Shown here: positions 8,645 to 17,766 of the stretch, in pieces
Layout: every line of letters begins with the position of its first letter
Position numbering within the stretch: the stretch's first letter is position 1
Assembly (NCBI RefSeq): GCF_003049725.1
Contig: NZ_QAGM01000001.1
Location: forward strand, 211,000-274,999
Source of the DNA: Oceanimonas marisflavi
GTDB taxonomy: Bacteria > Pseudomonadota > Gammaproteobacteria > Enterobacterales > Aeromonadaceae
Length of the DNA stretch: 64,000 bases
Direction of reading: 5' to 3'
Program-made: the position numbers and the translations under genes
Notes under the pieces: model-generated
What the model was told of the DNA's origin: nothing
The model's database searches: none
Seen by the model: only the letters and a program-made list of their open reading frames with translations

Positions 8645-9331
8645 ATGACTCCCGCAGAATATCAGGCATTGACCTCGCCCAGACTGTCTCATCCCGCCCG
8701 CAGCCTCTACCTGCTTTACCTCAGGCACCAGGCCAGGGGGGATATGACGCAGCCTCTCGACTATCCGAGTCTGGGACGGGCGCTGGCGGTGCAGGGAGAA
8801 GGGGATTACCGTTACCGGGTAACACCGGCCGATCTCACCGCCCTGCTGGACGAGCTGCAGCAGAGCGGTCTGCTGGCGCTGCAGAACAGGGCCCATTCGC
8901 AGAACTATCACGGCGCCCGCTTTCGGCTGGCCCTGAAAAGCCTGCAGGGGCTCACTCCCCTGCCCGCCCGCCAGTTTGCCATGTATCCGGAATGGCGGCC
9001 CGACGAGCAACTGGACGGCCTGGCACGGCTGTGCGGCCTGCTCGACAGCCGCTATGACGACACCGAGCTGGGGGAGTTTATCGCCTACTGGCTGGGCCGG
9101 CCGGAAGTGTTTGAAAACCAGCACCAGTGGATGCTGCGCTTTGTACGCCAGCTGAAAAACCGCCGCGCCCTGCGCCGGGACACGGGCCCGGCCCCTGTCA
9201 CCGGTTATCAGCAACAGGCCGCACCGGCAGAAACCGACACCGGCCCCAGCAAACGCGCCCGGGAAATGATGGAAGAGGCCCGGCGTCTGCGCGGCGAGCA
9301 TCAGGAGAGCCATGATGAAAAAGACACCTGA
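8645..9331 (+). CDS. dnaT: DnaT-like primosomal protein
   Basis: The 228-aa protein has an N-terminal helical part and, at about 115-175, the DnaT C-terminal domain pattern (WRPDEQLDGLARLCGLL, then ELGEFIAYWLGR, then HQWMLRFVRQLKNRR). DnaT acts with PriA/PriB and DnaC in replication restart. It overlaps the DnaC-like gene by 20 bases, the same pairing as dnaT-dnaC in E. coli. The ATG at 8645 is preferred because a GATAAT -10 box and short leader lie just upstream (8610-8615); a longer form is possible. Divergent from the rssB-like gene. Confidence 0.72.
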   Translation: MTPAEYQALTSPRLSHPARSLYLLYLRHQARGDMTQPLDYPSLGRALAVQGEGDYRYRVTPADLTALLDELQQSGLLALQNRAHSQNYHGARFRLALKSLQGLTPLPARQFAMYPEWRPDEQLDGLARLCGLLDSRYDDTELGEFIAYWLGRPEVFENQHQWMLRFVRQLKNRRALRRDTGPAPVTGYQQQAAPAETDTGPSKRAREMMEEARRLRGEHQESHDEKDT

Positions 9332-10163
9332 AGAAATGGCCGCCGATCTGGCTGAAATAGCCCGGCGCCGCCGGCAGCAACAGCGTCCGCAAAAGGACAT
9401 GACCCCTACCGCCACCCGGGGCGAGGTGCAAAAGGTGCTGCAGCACCTGCAGCAGCTTCGGCAGGGTGGCCAGTTGCCCCAATACGACTACGACGCCCTG
9501 CGTCAGCAGTATGAACAGCAGGCCAATGCCGATGTAAAGCGGCTGCAGCAGGAAGCCAAAGTGCACCGCACCGAGCGGCTGCTGGCCCAGGCCGATCTGA
9601 ATACCGACTGGACCTTTGCCAATATGGACGACGGCGATCCGGCCCTGGCGCCCCATATTGAAACCGCGCACCATTTTATCAACGCCTTTGATCACTGGGA
9701 GAAAAAGGGCGGTACCGGCATTTTAATCTATGGCGACTTTGGCACCGGCAAATCCACCCTGGCCGGCGCCATTGCCCATGAGCTGATCCAGCAGCACCAG
9801 AAGTCGGTGATCTTCCAGCAGTGGGCCTCGGTGGTGGACCGGCTGTTCTTTGGCGTGATTGAAGATCAGGAAAGCCGCAACAAGTATCGTCGCGCCCTGG
9901 AAGAAGTGGATCTGCTGATTCTGGATGAAGTGGCCGCCAACCGCAGCCGGCTGGCGGAAAGCCAGTCCAGCTTTCTGGGCCATCTGCTGCGCCGCCGGCG
10001 CAACCTGTCGAAAAGCATTATCATCATCAGCAACCACGATCCCCAGTCGCTGCACCGGGCGGTGGGTGATTTCTGCTTTGAAGCGATCAAGGCCTTTCAC
10101 CCGGTGGACATTGCCCTGCGCGGCCCCAGCCGCCGCCCGGACATCGGGGATTACCGCAGCTGA
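9312..10163 (+). CDS. dnaC: DnaC-family helicase loader (AAA+ ATPase)
   Basis: The 283-aa protein has a charged, coiled N-terminal part (1-110) that would contact the DnaB helicase, and an AAA+ domain with Walker A GDFGTGKS (about 141-148), Walker B DLLILDEV, and sensor 1 IIIISNHD. This is the DnaC/IstB-like ATPase family. Genetic coupling to the DnaT-like gene (20-base overlap) favours the chromosomal helicase-loader role over a transposon IstB role; no transposase is near. Many gammaproteobacteria use DciA instead, so presence of dnaTC here is informative for the lineage. Confidence 0.85.
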   Translation: MMKKTPEEMAADLAEIARRRRQQQRPQKDMTPTATRGEVQKVLQHLQQLRQGGQLPQYDYDALRQQYEQQANADVKRLQQEAKVHRTERLLAQADLNTDWTFANMDDGDPALAPHIETAHHFINAFDHWEKKGGTGILIYGDFGTGKSTLAGAIAHELIQQHQKSVIFQQWASVVDRLFFGVIEDQESRNKYRRALEEVDLLILDEVAANRSRLAESQSSFLGHLLRRRRNLSKSIIIISNHDPQSLHRAVGDFCFEAIKAFHPVDIALRGPSRRPDIGDYRS

Positions 10164-10172
10164 GGCTGACGC

Positions 10173-10412
10173 TTACAGTCGCCACCAGATCAGGGCCAGC
10201 AGCCCCGCCCCCAGCAGCACTTTGTTACGCAGCCGTTTGGGCACGCTGGCCAACCGCCAGGCCAGCCCGACCTTGGGCACCTGCTCGGCCAGCGCCAGCC
10301 AGTCCACCTCTGTGTGCTGGCGGCGCCGGGCCTGCTGGGTAAGCAGCTTCAGGCGCAGGGCTTCGGCCTTGAGCTGCAGCATTTGCTGCTCTTCCTGCAG
10401 GTTTCTGTGCAC
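10173..10412 (-). CDS. YqjK-like small protein
   Basis: The 79-aa protein is a charged helix (about 1-40, rich in Gln, Glu and Arg) followed by a basic stretch and one C-terminal membrane segment (KVLLGAGLLALIWW). It follows the yqjE-like gene by nine bases and matches the small third member of the yqjD-yqjE-yqjK group. Function is unknown. It converges on dnaC with a nine-base gap. Confidence 0.65.
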   Translation of the reverse strand: MHRNLQEEQQMLQLKAEALRLKLLTQQARRRQHTEVDWLALAEQVPKVGLAWRLASVPKRLRNKVLLGAGLLALIWWRL

Positions 10413-10421
10413 TTGCCCTCC

Positions 10422-10814
10422 TCAGTCTTTCATCGACCAGTCACTCATGTCACGCTGACCACGAAGATAGGCCACATCTTCCTGCACGTCTTTCAGGGTC
10501 TGCTCCAGAAAACGGCGTTGCCCGGCCAGATTTTTCATCATGGCCAGGCAGGCCCAGAGCATGCCCAGAGACAGCGCCACCGCCAGCCCGAAAAACACCC
10601 ACACCCGGGCCGCCGGCGAGAGCACCTCGCTCAGACCAAACAACAGGCTGATAAAGGCCATAAAAAACAGCGCCACTGCGCTCAGCGCCAGCACGCCCAG
10701 ACGCACCATGCGCTCTTTCTGGGCAATAAACTCAATGCGCGCCATGCGAAAGCGCACAAAGAGCAGCTCGATGATGGTATCGAGCACTTCTCTCAGGGGC
10801 GGTTTACCGCTCAT
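10422..10814 (-). CDS. yqjE: YqjE-like membrane protein (phage holin superfamily III)
   Basis: The 130-aa protein has an amphipathic N-terminal part (REVLDTIIELLFVRFRMARIEF) and two membrane helices (about 45-65 and 78-100) separated by a short loop, as in YqjE. The start at 10814 (MSGKPPLREVLD) is chosen because it lies just after yqjD with a four-base gap. The family is inner-membrane and associated with stationary phase; its mechanism is unknown. Confidence 0.8.
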   Translation of the reverse strand: MSGKPPLREVLDTIIELLFVRFRMARIEFIAQKERMVRLGVLALSAVALFFMAFISLLFGLSEVLSPAARVWVFFGLAVALSLGMLWACLAMMKNLAGQRRFLEQTLKDVQEDVAYLRGQRDMSDWSMKD

Positions 10815-10818
10815 GACA

Positions 10819-11133
10819 TTAACGGCCCCGGCACAGCAGTGCCCCCACAACCAGCCCCACCAGCGCCGCTATGCCCATGGCGTGCCAGGGCTTGCTGCGC
10901 ACCAGGTCATCCGCATTGGCGGCGGCCTGACGAGAGCGCTCTACCACCGAGTCTTCCATATCGGCATACTGCTGCTGGGCCCGGTCGAGCTGGGCCTTCA
11001 GTTTCTCCTTCAAGGCCTTGCCTTCCTTGGTGCCGTCGTCGGCCGCCGCCTGATACAGCGCTTCTGCGTCTGTCAGCAGCTGTTTGACGTCTTTCATCAG
11101 CGCCGCTCTTTCTGCCTCGTATTTGCCGGCCAT
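10819..11133 (-). CDS. yqjD: YqjD/ElaB family ribosome-associated membrane protein (DUF883)
   Basis: The 104-aa protein is a long helical, charged segment followed by a single C-terminal membrane anchor with the typical Gly-rich end (AMGIAALVGLVVGALLCRGR). An ideal AGGAGG ribosome site precedes the ATG at 11133. YqjD and ElaB are tail-anchored inner-membrane proteins that bind ribosomes in stationary phase under RpoS control in E. coli. It is the first gene of a yqjD-yqjE-yqjK operon. Confidence 0.88.
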   Translation of the reverse strand: MAGKYEAERAALMKDVKQLLTDAEALYQAAADDGTKEGKALKEKLKAQLDRAQQQYADMEDSVVERSRQAAANADDLVRSKPWHAMGIAALVGLVVGALLCRGR

Positions 11134-11353
11134 GGTGCCTCCTTGTTTCATTTGAAGTTAAACACTCGAATAAAACCAAACACTGCCTCTACACCATATT
11201 CCCTCGTGGCAGACTTGGCCAGCCATCGGGCACGTTTAGATGGTGGATACGAACGAGACTGTCGCAGCCATCACCTCAGCCACGCAAGCATCCTTTCCCC
11301 CGGCCTTCTCTGCCCTATACTCGAACCAGCCTCAACCTGTAAAGGAGAACACC

Positions 11354-11926
11354 ATGCTTAAAAAAGTCCTGCTGACCTCCCTGTGCCTGGCCAGCACCTC
11401 GGTCCTGGCCGACTGGCAGCTGAACAATGAGCTGAGCCGGGTCAGTTTTGTCACGGTCAAGAAGGAAAGCGTCGGCGAGCCCAACCATTTTGAACGGATC
11501 ACCGGCCGGCTCAGCGACGCCGGCCAGTTTGAGCTGACCATAGATCTGGCCAGCGTGGAAAGCGGTATTCCCATTCGCAACGAGCGGCTGGAAGAGTATC
11601 TGTTTGAAACCGGCCGCTTTCCCAAACTGACCCTGAGCGCGGATCTCTCCGGCCAGCTCGACGCCCTCAACAGTGGTGAAGATCGGGTGATTGAAACCGA
11701 CGCCACCCTTAACCTGCACGGCACGGAGAAGACTCTGCCCATTGCCGTGCTGGTCAGCCACAAGGGCAACGGTGATCTGATCGTCTCAAGCTGGAAACCG
11801 GTGATCGTGCAGCAGGAAGACTTTGGCTTTACCGCCGGTATCGACAAGCTGCAGGAGCTGGCCGGCCTGCCCTCCATCACCCGTACCGTGCCGGTGAACT
11901 TTGTGCTGAGCCTGCAAAAGCAGTAG
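11354..11926 (+). CDS. YceI-like periplasmic protein
   Basis: The 190-aa protein has a signal peptide (MLKKVLLTSLCLASTSVLA) and a YceI lipocalin-like beta-barrel (DWQLNNELSRVSFVTVKK..., FELTIDLASVESGIPIRNERL, FPKLTLSADL). YceI proteins bind long amphipathic isoprenoid-type ligands. The exact ligand is unknown. Strong AAGGAG ribosome site; a TATACT -10-like hexamer is at 11316-11321. Monocistronic, divergent from the yqjDEK operon. Confidence 0.85.
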   Translation: MLKKVLLTSLCLASTSVLADWQLNNELSRVSFVTVKKESVGEPNHFERITGRLSDAGQFELTIDLASVESGIPIRNERLEEYLFETGRFPKLTLSADLSGQLDALNSGEDRVIETDATLNLHGTEKTLPIAVLVSHKGNGDLIVSSWKPVIVQQEDFGFTAGIDKLQELAGLPSITRTVPVNFVLSLQKQ

Positions 11927-12165
11927 CACAGTTCCGGTTCCCTTCCATTAAGAAGCATCGGAGCCATGCCATTCGGCTCTGATGCTCCCAAGCCGGACCA
12001 TGCCGAAAAGTAACCGCCCCCCTGCCTACATGGCATTACCCCTCCCTCCTTTTTCAGCGGGATAATGCTGCCCACTTGTTACGGAAATGAAAAACAAGTG
12101 TTCCCCGCAGCCGATGTGCGCGGGGAAATATTGATGATAGCCCCCAAATGTAAAAGGACTTTGCT

Positions 12166-13428
12166 ATGAACACATCTGTAGCTCAGGCACCATCAAGCCG
12201 TACCAACGTGTGGCAACGGTTGCAAATATGGCAGAAGGTATTAATTGGACTGATACTGGGCGCCGCCACCGGCTTTATGCTCGGAGAAAGCGCAGCCATT
12301 CTGCTGCCCATCGGCAAGGCCTTTATCTCGGCCATCAAGATGCTGGTCGTTCCCCTTATCTTTATTTCTCTGGTCTGTGGTGTGACCGCCATCAAGGATG
12401 TAACCCGTATGGGGCGGATAGGCGTCAAGACCTTTGCCACCTACATTGTGACCACGGCCATTGCCATTCCCATCGGTCTGATCATGGCCATCTGGCTGAA
12501 GCCCGGTGAAGGCATGGACCTCGGCAGCGCCACCAGTATGGACATCAAGGAAGCGCCGAGTATTGTCGACACCCTGCTGGGCATTATTCCCACCAACCCC
12601 TTTGCTTCCTTTGCCGATGGCAATGTACTGCAGATTATCCTGTTCGCCATTTTTCTTGGCATTGCCATTAACCTGGTCGGTGAAAAGGCAGATCCGGTAA
12701 GAAAGGTGTTCGACGCCTTTGCCGACGTCATGTACAAGCTGACCGATCTGGTGATCGCCTTCGCCCCCTTTGGCGTATTTGCGCTGATTGCCACCACCAC
12801 AGGACAGTATGGTCTGGATGTGCTGCTGCCCCTGCTCAAGGTGATTGCCGGTGTTTACCTCGGTTGTATCATTCATGCCCTGTTCACCCTGGGCGGAGGT
12901 CTGGCCTTGCTGACCCGCCTGAGCCCGGTTCAGTTTTTCAAGGGAATTTTTGAAGCCCAGCTGGTGGCTTTCAGCACCACCACCGCCGCCGGTACCCTGC
13001 CCGTGACCATGGCCTGTGCCCGCGATAACCTGGGTGTGTCAAAGGATGTGTCCAGCTTTGTGCTGCCCGTGGGCACCACCATCAACCTGGATGGTACGGC
13101 ACTCTACCAGGCGCTGACGGCGGTGTTTATTGCCCAGGCCTACGGCATTGACCTGGGCATGGCCGAATACGGCATGATACTGCTGACCGCCATTCTGGCT
13201 TCCATTGGCACTGCCTCCGTTCCCGGTGGTGGCCTGATCGTACTGTCTCTGGTACTGAGCACGGTGGGTCTCCCCCTCGAAGGCATCGCCTTGGTGGCCG
13301 GTATCGACCGGATCCTGGACATGGCGCGTACCACCATCAATGTTACCGGTGATGCCGCAGTTTCCGTGCTGATTGCCCACAGCGAGGGCGAGCTGGACAA
13401 GGAGACTTACTACAGAAAGGCGGAATAA
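12166..13428 (+). CDS. Dicarboxylate/amino acid:cation symporter (DAACS, GltP/SstT-like)
   Basis: The 420-aa inner-membrane protein shows the SLC1-type marks: the first hairpin motif (FSTTTAAGTLPVTM), the substrate/cation site NLDGTALYQ, the second hairpin (SIGTASVPGGG), and the final helix NVTGDAAVSV. It couples uptake of glutamate, aspartate, Ser/Thr or C4-dicarboxylates to sodium or protons; the substrate cannot be read safely. A hairpin in the leader (12101-12127, stem TTCCCCGC) lacks a U-run. A terminator follows the gene. Confidence 0.9.
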   Translation: MNTSVAQAPSSRTNVWQRLQIWQKVLIGLILGAATGFMLGESAAILLPIGKAFISAIKMLVVPLIFISLVCGVTAIKDVTRMGRIGVKTFATYIVTTAIAIPIGLIMAIWLKPGEGMDLGSATSMDIKEAPSIVDTLLGIIPTNPFASFADGNVLQIILFAIFLGIAINLVGEKADPVRKVFDAFADVMYKLTDLVIAFAPFGVFALIATTTGQYGLDVLLPLLKVIAGVYLGCIIHALFTLGGGLALLTRLSPVQFFKGIFEAQLVAFSTTTAAGTLPVTMACARDNLGVSKDVSSFVLPVGTTINLDGTALYQALTAVFIAQAYGIDLGMAEYGMILLTAILASIGTASVPGGGLIVLSLVLSTVGLPLEGIALVAGIDRILDMARTTINVTGDAAVSVLIAHSEGELDKETYYRKAE

Positions 13429-13460
13429 CTCTTTTCCGTCAGTGTTGTCATTCAATACAT

Positions 13461-13497
13461 CAGGTTGCCGCCTTGCCGGCAACCTGATTGCTTTTTG
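13461..13497 (+). terminator. Intrinsic terminator after the symporter gene
   Basis: Perfect 10-bp stem (13461-13470 with 13477-13486) with a six-base loop, then ATTGCTTTTT. Confidence 0.75.
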
Positions 13498-13511
13498 AAG
13501 ACGACATCATT

Positions 13512-13925
13512 TCAGACTTTCTTGCCGCCGTTGGTCAGGGCAGCCAGCACCTCGCTGTAGGGCGCACCACTCAGGTTTTTATCAATATCCCTGTTCAGCG
13601 CCTTGCGCAGGCGATCGTCCATGGCCTCGCGCAGCAGGCCGAGAAACTGGGGTGGCGCCGCCAGATAAAAGCCCCCTATTTCGTTGTGATCCAGCGCGTT
13701 CCGCACCCTGGCCATGATGTCACGGGCAAAGCGCTGGTTCTCGGTATGACTGGCGTCGGTTTTTTCCGGTATGGCCGACACGTCTGTGGTCAGCTCGCTC
13801 GTTTTCAGCCGCGCTTCCGGATGGGCCAGATCCATGACCTCTTCACCCGTGTTTTCAACCCAGTCCTGCCGGTACACAACGGCCCTGGCGGCATCGGCAA
13901 CCACGATCCAGTCTGGCATTGGCAT
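13512..13925 (-). CDS. Host attachment family protein
   Basis: The 137-aa protein begins MPMPDWIVVADAARAVVYRQ, the conserved start of the family named after the Agrobacterium attachment protein AtsE. It also has the later pattern FLGLLREAMDDRLRKALNRDIDKNLSGAP. Members are small cytoplasmic proteins of unknown biochemical role, sometimes likened to release-factor-like folds. An AGAGGT ribosome site stands five bases before the ATG. It is monocistronic and convergent with the symporter gene. Confidence 0.8.
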   Translation of the reverse strand: MPMPDWIVVADAARAVVYRQDWVENTGEEVMDLAHPEARLKTSELTTDVSAIPEKTDASHTENQRFARDIMARVRNALDHNEIGGFYLAAPPQFLGLLREAMDDRLRKALNRDIDKNLSGAPYSEVLAALTNGGKKV

Positions 13926-14249
13926 ATCACACCTCTTTCGGTTGTTGGAACATGTCGGGATGTATCAAGCGACCTAAGTATCGTCGATTCCTGATAATTT
14001 GCATGGGGCTAAATGGCCGGTGCGCCGGCGCGCGTGGCGTCTACAGCCCGGATATACAATGAGTAATACCAATTACATTAAGCAAGTGATCTGCTTCGGC
14101 CCTGTTGTAGCTGCCACTTTAGTCGGCAGGGCCTGTGCAACAGGCCTTGAAGACACAGTCGTCTGCATATTTGCGCCAGCTGAAGCGGCGCCTACCGCTC
14201 AGATACAGAATGAGTAAATGTTTAATCCGAGTGGTATCAGCATACAAAA
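13926..14249. other. Non-coding stretch between host attachment gene and gcvP
   Basis: About 324 bases without a credible gene. The part next to 13925 holds the upstream region of the host attachment gene. The rest is taken up by a candidate small inverted-repeat element (14066-14237) and the terminator of gcvP just beyond. Confidence 0.6.
14066..14237. repeat. Candidate MITE-like element with imperfect terminal inverted repeats
   Basis: The ends ATACCAATTACATTAA (14066-14081) and TTAATCCGAGTGGTAT (14222-14237) are inverted repeats matching at 12 of 16 positions. Inside are two further hairpins: GGCCCTG (14098-14104) with CAGGGCC (14127-14133), and GCGCC (14173-14177) with GGCGC (14187-14191). 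A near-direct repeat (ATACAATGAGTAA at 14054 and ATACAGAATGAGTAA at 14203) is also seen. There is no open frame, so it would be a non-autonomous element or folded intergenic repeat. Confidence 0.45.
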
Positions 14250-14280
14250 CAAAAAAGCCCCGCTTCTCAGCGGGGCTTTT
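14250..14280 (-). terminator. Intrinsic terminator after gcvP
   Basis: Stem AGCCCCGC / GCGGGGCT (14256-14263 with 14270-14277), with a U-run on the minus-strand transcript (TTTTTTGTTTT). It ends the gcvTHP operon. Confidence 0.85.
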
Positions 14281-14306
14281 GCTATCTCACCAAATCAGTG
14301 CAGGCG

Positions 14307-17189
14307 TTACTCGCCGTAGGCTTCGGTGGGCAGGCAGCTGCAGAACAGGTTGCGGTCACCGTAGACATCGTCGATGCGGTTTACGGTGGGCCAGAACTTG
14401 CTGCGGCGCACGTCTTCCGACGGGAACACCGCCAGCTCACGGCTGTAGGCGCGGTTCCACTCGGCATCCATGACGTCGTCCTGAGTGTGCGGGGCGTGCA
14501 CCAGGGGGTTGTCTTCCAGGGTCCACTCGCCGCTTTCCACCTTGCGCATTTCAGCACGGATCTGCTTCATGGCAAAAATGAAACGGTCGATCTCCACCTT
14601 GGACTCGGATTCGGTCGGCTCGATCATCAGGGTGCCCGCCACCGGGAAGCTCATGGTCGGCGCATGGAAGCCAAAGTCGTTCAGGCGCTTGGCCACGTCC
14701 ATTTCGCTGATGCCGCTGGACTCTTTCAGCGGACGAATGTCCACGATGCACTCGTGGGCCACGCGATCGTTGCGGCCACTGTAGAGGATGGGGTAATCCT
14801 CGGCCAGGCTGCGCATCAGGTAGTTGGCGTTGAGAATGGCCAGCTGGGTGGAGCGCTTGAGGCCTTCGTCGCCCAGCAGGGCAATATACATCCAGCTGAT
14901 CGGCAGAATGCTGGCAGAGCCGAACGGTGCGGCCGACACGGCGCCGTTGTTGCGGCTTTCCTTGTCGGTTTTCACCACCGCATGGCCGGCCACAAAGGGG
15001 GCCAGGTGCGCTTTAACGCCAATGGGGCCCATGCCCGGACCGCCGCCACCGTGAGGAATGGCGAAGGTCTTGTGCAGGTTGAGGTGGGACACATCGGAGC
15101 CGATAAAGCCCGGTGAGGTGATGCCCACCTGAGCGTTCATGTTGGCGCCGTCCATGTACACCTGGCCGCCAAAGCTGTGCACGATGTCGCATACTTCGCG
15201 AATGTTCTCTTCATACACGCCGTGGGTGGACGGGTAGGTCGCCATGATGCAGGACAGGTTGTCACCCGCTTCTTCCGCCTTGGCCTTGAGATCGGCCATG
15301 TCGATGTTGCCCTGTTTGTCACAGGCCACCACCACTACCTTCATGTTGGCCATCTGGGCCGACGCCGGATTGGTGCCGTGGGCGGAGCTCGGGATCAGGC
15401 AGATGTTGCGGTGCCCCTCGCCCCGGGACTCATGGTATTTCTTGATGGCCAGCAGACCGGCGTACTCGCCCTGGGCACCGGAGTTGGGCTGAATGCAGAT
15501 GGCGTCGTAACCGGTGACCTTCACCAGCCAGCTTTCAAGCTCGCCAATCATGGTCTGGTACCCTTGAGTCTGATCCAGCGGTGCAAAGGGGTGAATGCGG
15601 GCGAACTCGGGCCAGCTCACCGGCACCATTTCGGCAGTGGCGTTCAGCTTCATGGTGCAGGAGCCCAGCGAAATCATGCCGTAGTTCAGCGCCAGATCCT
15701 TCATTTCCAGCTTGTGGATGTAGCGCAGCATCTCGGTTTCGGAGTGATAGCTGTTGAACACCTCGTGCTCGAGAATGGCGTTGTCGCGCACCAGTTCGGC
15801 GGGAATGGAGCCGGTGCCGGCGGCGGCCTGAGTGTCCAGATCTTCCACGGTCAGGCCGTGGGCGTCACCCAGGAAAATGTCGAACAGCTCGGCCACGTCA
15901 CCCCGGGTGGTGGTCTCGGACAGGGATACACCCAGCGCGCCGTCGATATCGGAACGCAGGTTCACGCCCTTGCTCACGGCGCGGGCAAGGATGGCGTCCT
16001 TGTCGGCGGTTTCCACGGTAATGGTGTCGAACCAGGTGTCGTGTCTGAGCGCCACGCCCTTGCTCTGCAGGCCCAGGGCCAGAATGTCGGTCAGGCGGTG
16101 CACCCTGTCGGCAATGCGCTTCAGGCCTTCCGGGCCGTGATACACGGCATAGAAACTGGACATGTTGGCCAGCAGCACCTGAGCGGTACAGATGTTGGAG
16201 TTGGCTTTTTCCCGGCGAATGTGCTGCTCGCGGGTCTGCATGGCCATGCGCAGGGCCGGACGGCCACGGGTGTCCTTGGACACACCGATAATACGGCCCG
16301 GCAGGGAGCGCTTGTGCTCGTCGCGGGTGGCAAAGAAGGCGGCGTGAGGTCCACCGTAGCCCATGGGCACACCAAAGCGCTGGGCGTTGCCCAGCACCAC
16401 GTCGGCACCCAGCTCGCCCGGGGCCTTGAGCAGCACCAGGGAGAGAATATCGGCGGCCACACAGGCAATGCCCTTGCCGCTTTGCACCTGGGCGATCAGA
16501 TCCTTGAGGTCGCGAATTTGGCCGGTGGTGGACGGGTACTGGAACAGGGCACCGAACACATCGTGCTCTACCACCGCCTCGGCGGGGGCGACCTTGATGT
16601 CGAAGCCGTAGTGCTCGGCGCGCTCGCTGACCACGTCGATGGTCTGGGGGTGCACGTCGTCGGCAATAAAGAAGATATTGGCTTTCTTGTTCTTGCTCAC
16701 CCGACGGGCCAGGGCCATGGCCTCGGCGGCGGCGGTGGCTTCGTCCAGCAGGGAGGCGCTGGCCAGCGGCAGGCCGGTCAGATCCTGGGTCATTTGCTGG
16801 AAGTTGAGCAGGGCTTCAAGGCGGCCCTGAGCGATTTCGGGCTGATACGGGGTATAGGCGGTATACCAGCCCGGGTTTTCCAGCACGTTGCGCTGGATCA
16901 CCAGGGGCACATGGGTGTCGTGATAGCCCATGCCGATATAGCTCTTGAACACCTTGTTCTGATCGGCCAGGGTTTTCAGGTAGCCCAGGGCTTCCTGCTC
17001 GGTGCGCGGGGCGCCAATGCCAAGGGGCTGGTCGTTGAGAATGCTCGCCGGCACCGTCTGCTTAATCAGATCGTCCAGGCTGTCGGCGCCCACTACTGCC
17101 AGCATGTCGGCCACTTCCTGCTCGGAAGGACCAATGTGACGGCCGATAAAGGCGTTATTCTGCTCAAGTTCAAACAAAGACTGGGTCAT
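14307..17189 (-). CDS. gcvP: Glycine dehydrogenase (decarboxylating), P-protein of glycine cleavage
   Basis: The 960-aa protein is the full-length one-chain P-protein. It decarboxylates glycine with pyridoxal phosphate and passes the aminomethyl group to the lipoyl arm of GcvH. The PLP Lys is K707 in [18 protein letters not shown]. Both halves of the internally duplicated fold are present, including the glycine-rich loop. It is last in gcvT-gcvH-gcvP on the minus strand, 168 bases after gcvH, with a hairpin in that gap and a strong terminator after it. Confidence 0.98.
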   Translation of the reverse strand: MTQSLFELEQNNAFIGRHIGPSEQEVADMLAVVGADSLDDLIKQTVPASILNDQPLGIGAPRTEQEALGYLKTLADQNKVFKSYIGMGYHDTHVPLVIQRNVLENPGWYTAYTPYQPEIAQGRLEALLNFQQMTQDLTGLPLASASLLDEATAAAEAMALARRVSKNKKANIFFIADDVHPQTIDVVSERAEHYGFDIKVAPAEAVVEHDVFGALFQYPSTTGQIRDLKDLIAQVQSGKGIACVAADILSLVLLKAPGELGADVVLGNAQRFGVPMGYGGPHAAFFATRDEHKRSLPGRIIGVSKDTRGRPALRMAMQTREQHIRREKANSNICTAQVLLANMSSFYAVYHGPEGLKRIADRVHRLTDILALGLQSKGVALRHDTWFDTITVETADKDAILARAVSKGVNLRSDIDGALGVSLSETTTRGDVAELFDIFLGDAHGLTVEDLDTQAAAGTGSIPAELVRDNAILEHEVFNSYHSETEMLRYIHKLEMKDLALNYGMISLGSCTMKLNATAEMVPVSWPEFARIHPFAPLDQTQGYQTMIGELESWLVKVTGYDAICIQPNSGAQGEYAGLLAIKKYHESRGEGHRNICLIPSSAHGTNPASAQMANMKVVVVACDKQGNIDMADLKAKAEEAGDNLSCIMATYPSTHGVYEENIREVCDIVHSFGGQVYMDGANMNAQVGITSPGFIGSDVSHLNLHKTFAIPHGGGGPGMGPIGVKAHLAPFVAGHAVVKTDKESRNNGAVSAAPFGSASILPISWMYIALLGDEGLKRSTQLAILNANYLMRSLAEDYPILYSGRNDRVAHECIVDIRPLKESSGISEMDVAKRLNDFGFHAPTMSFPVAGTLMIEPTESESKVEIDRFIFAMKQIRAEMRKVESGEWTLEDNPLVHAPHTQDDVMDAEWNRAYSRELAVFPSEDVRRSKFWPTVNRIDDVYGDRNLFCSCLPTEAYGE

Positions 17190-17327
17190 ATTTCCTTACT
17201 TCCTTCATCGGGCAAAACGCCCGAGGGTAGACAGACGACCGGCCCCTGGGGGGTACTTGCCGGCAAAGAGTCTGATATTGAGATTGCACATCAACAGCCG
17301 CAGCTGCGTGACCAGGGCAACATCAAC

Positions 17328-17349
17328 AAAGCCCCCATACGGGGGCTTT
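17328..17349 (-). terminator. Hairpin between gcvH and gcvP
   Basis: Perfect 9-bp stem AAAGCCCCC / GGGGGCTTT with a four-base loop, just after the gcvH stop. Only a short U-stretch follows on the minus strand, so it probably lowers or adjusts read-through into gcvP rather than ending transcription fully. Confidence 0.55.
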
Positions 17350-17357
17350 AAGGGTGC

Positions 17358-17747
17358 TTATTCTTCGTCGATGCTGTTTTCGTAGCCTTCGGCATCCAGC
17401 AGCTCGTCCAGATCGGACTCGTCGGCCAGCTTGATGCGGAACAGCCAGCCGTCACCGTAGGGGTCGGAGTTCACCAGCTCGGGGCTGTCTTCCAGATCCT
17501 CGTTTACGGCAATGATTTCGCCGCTGACCGGGGCATAGATGTCAGAGGCGGCCTTGACCGACTCGGCCACGCAGCACTCTTCGCTGGCGTCCACGTTACG
17601 GCCCACTTCCGGCAGCTCAACAAATACCATATCACCCAACAGATCCTGCGCATGTTCGGTAATGCCGATCACCGCTTCACCGTTTTCTTCAAGACGTACC
17701 CATTCGTGCGAGCGGGCATACTTCAGTTCACTGGGGATATTGCTCAT
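17358..17747 (-). CDS. gcvH: Glycine cleavage system H protein
   Basis: The 129-aa lipoyl carrier shuttles the aminomethyl group between the P, T and L proteins. K65 in ESVKAASD is the lipoylated Lys. The start at 17747 ([16 protein letters not shown]) gives the standard length; the open frame goes further upstream into the gap after gcvT, but that part has no family match. An AGGAAC/GAGG-like ribosome site is in the 19-base gap after gcvT. Confidence 0.97.
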   Translation of the reverse strand: MSNIPSELKYARSHEWVRLEENGEAVIGITEHAQDLLGDMVFVELPEVGRNVDASEECCVAESVKAASDIYAPVSGEIIAVNEDLEDSPELVNSDPYGDGWLFRIKLADESDLDELLDAEGYENSIDEE

Positions 17748-17766
17748 CAGTTGTTCCTCTTGGTTC

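Noticed and set aside
9312-10163. IstB-type transposon helper identity for the DnaC-like ATPase
   Set aside because: No transposase or inverted repeats are near, and the gene overlaps a DnaT-like gene as in the chromosomal dnaTC pair.
12101-12128. Hairpin in the leader of the symporter gene
   Set aside because: The 8-bp stem TTCCCCGC / GCGGGGAA has no U-run and no clear partner structure, so I do not call it a terminator or riboswitch.
15177-17351. Very long open frame (over 700 codons) on the plus strand, antisense to gcvP
   Set aside because: It mirrors the codon pattern of gcvP in a GC-rich gene; the product is His/Gly-rich with no domain, and gcvP is certain.
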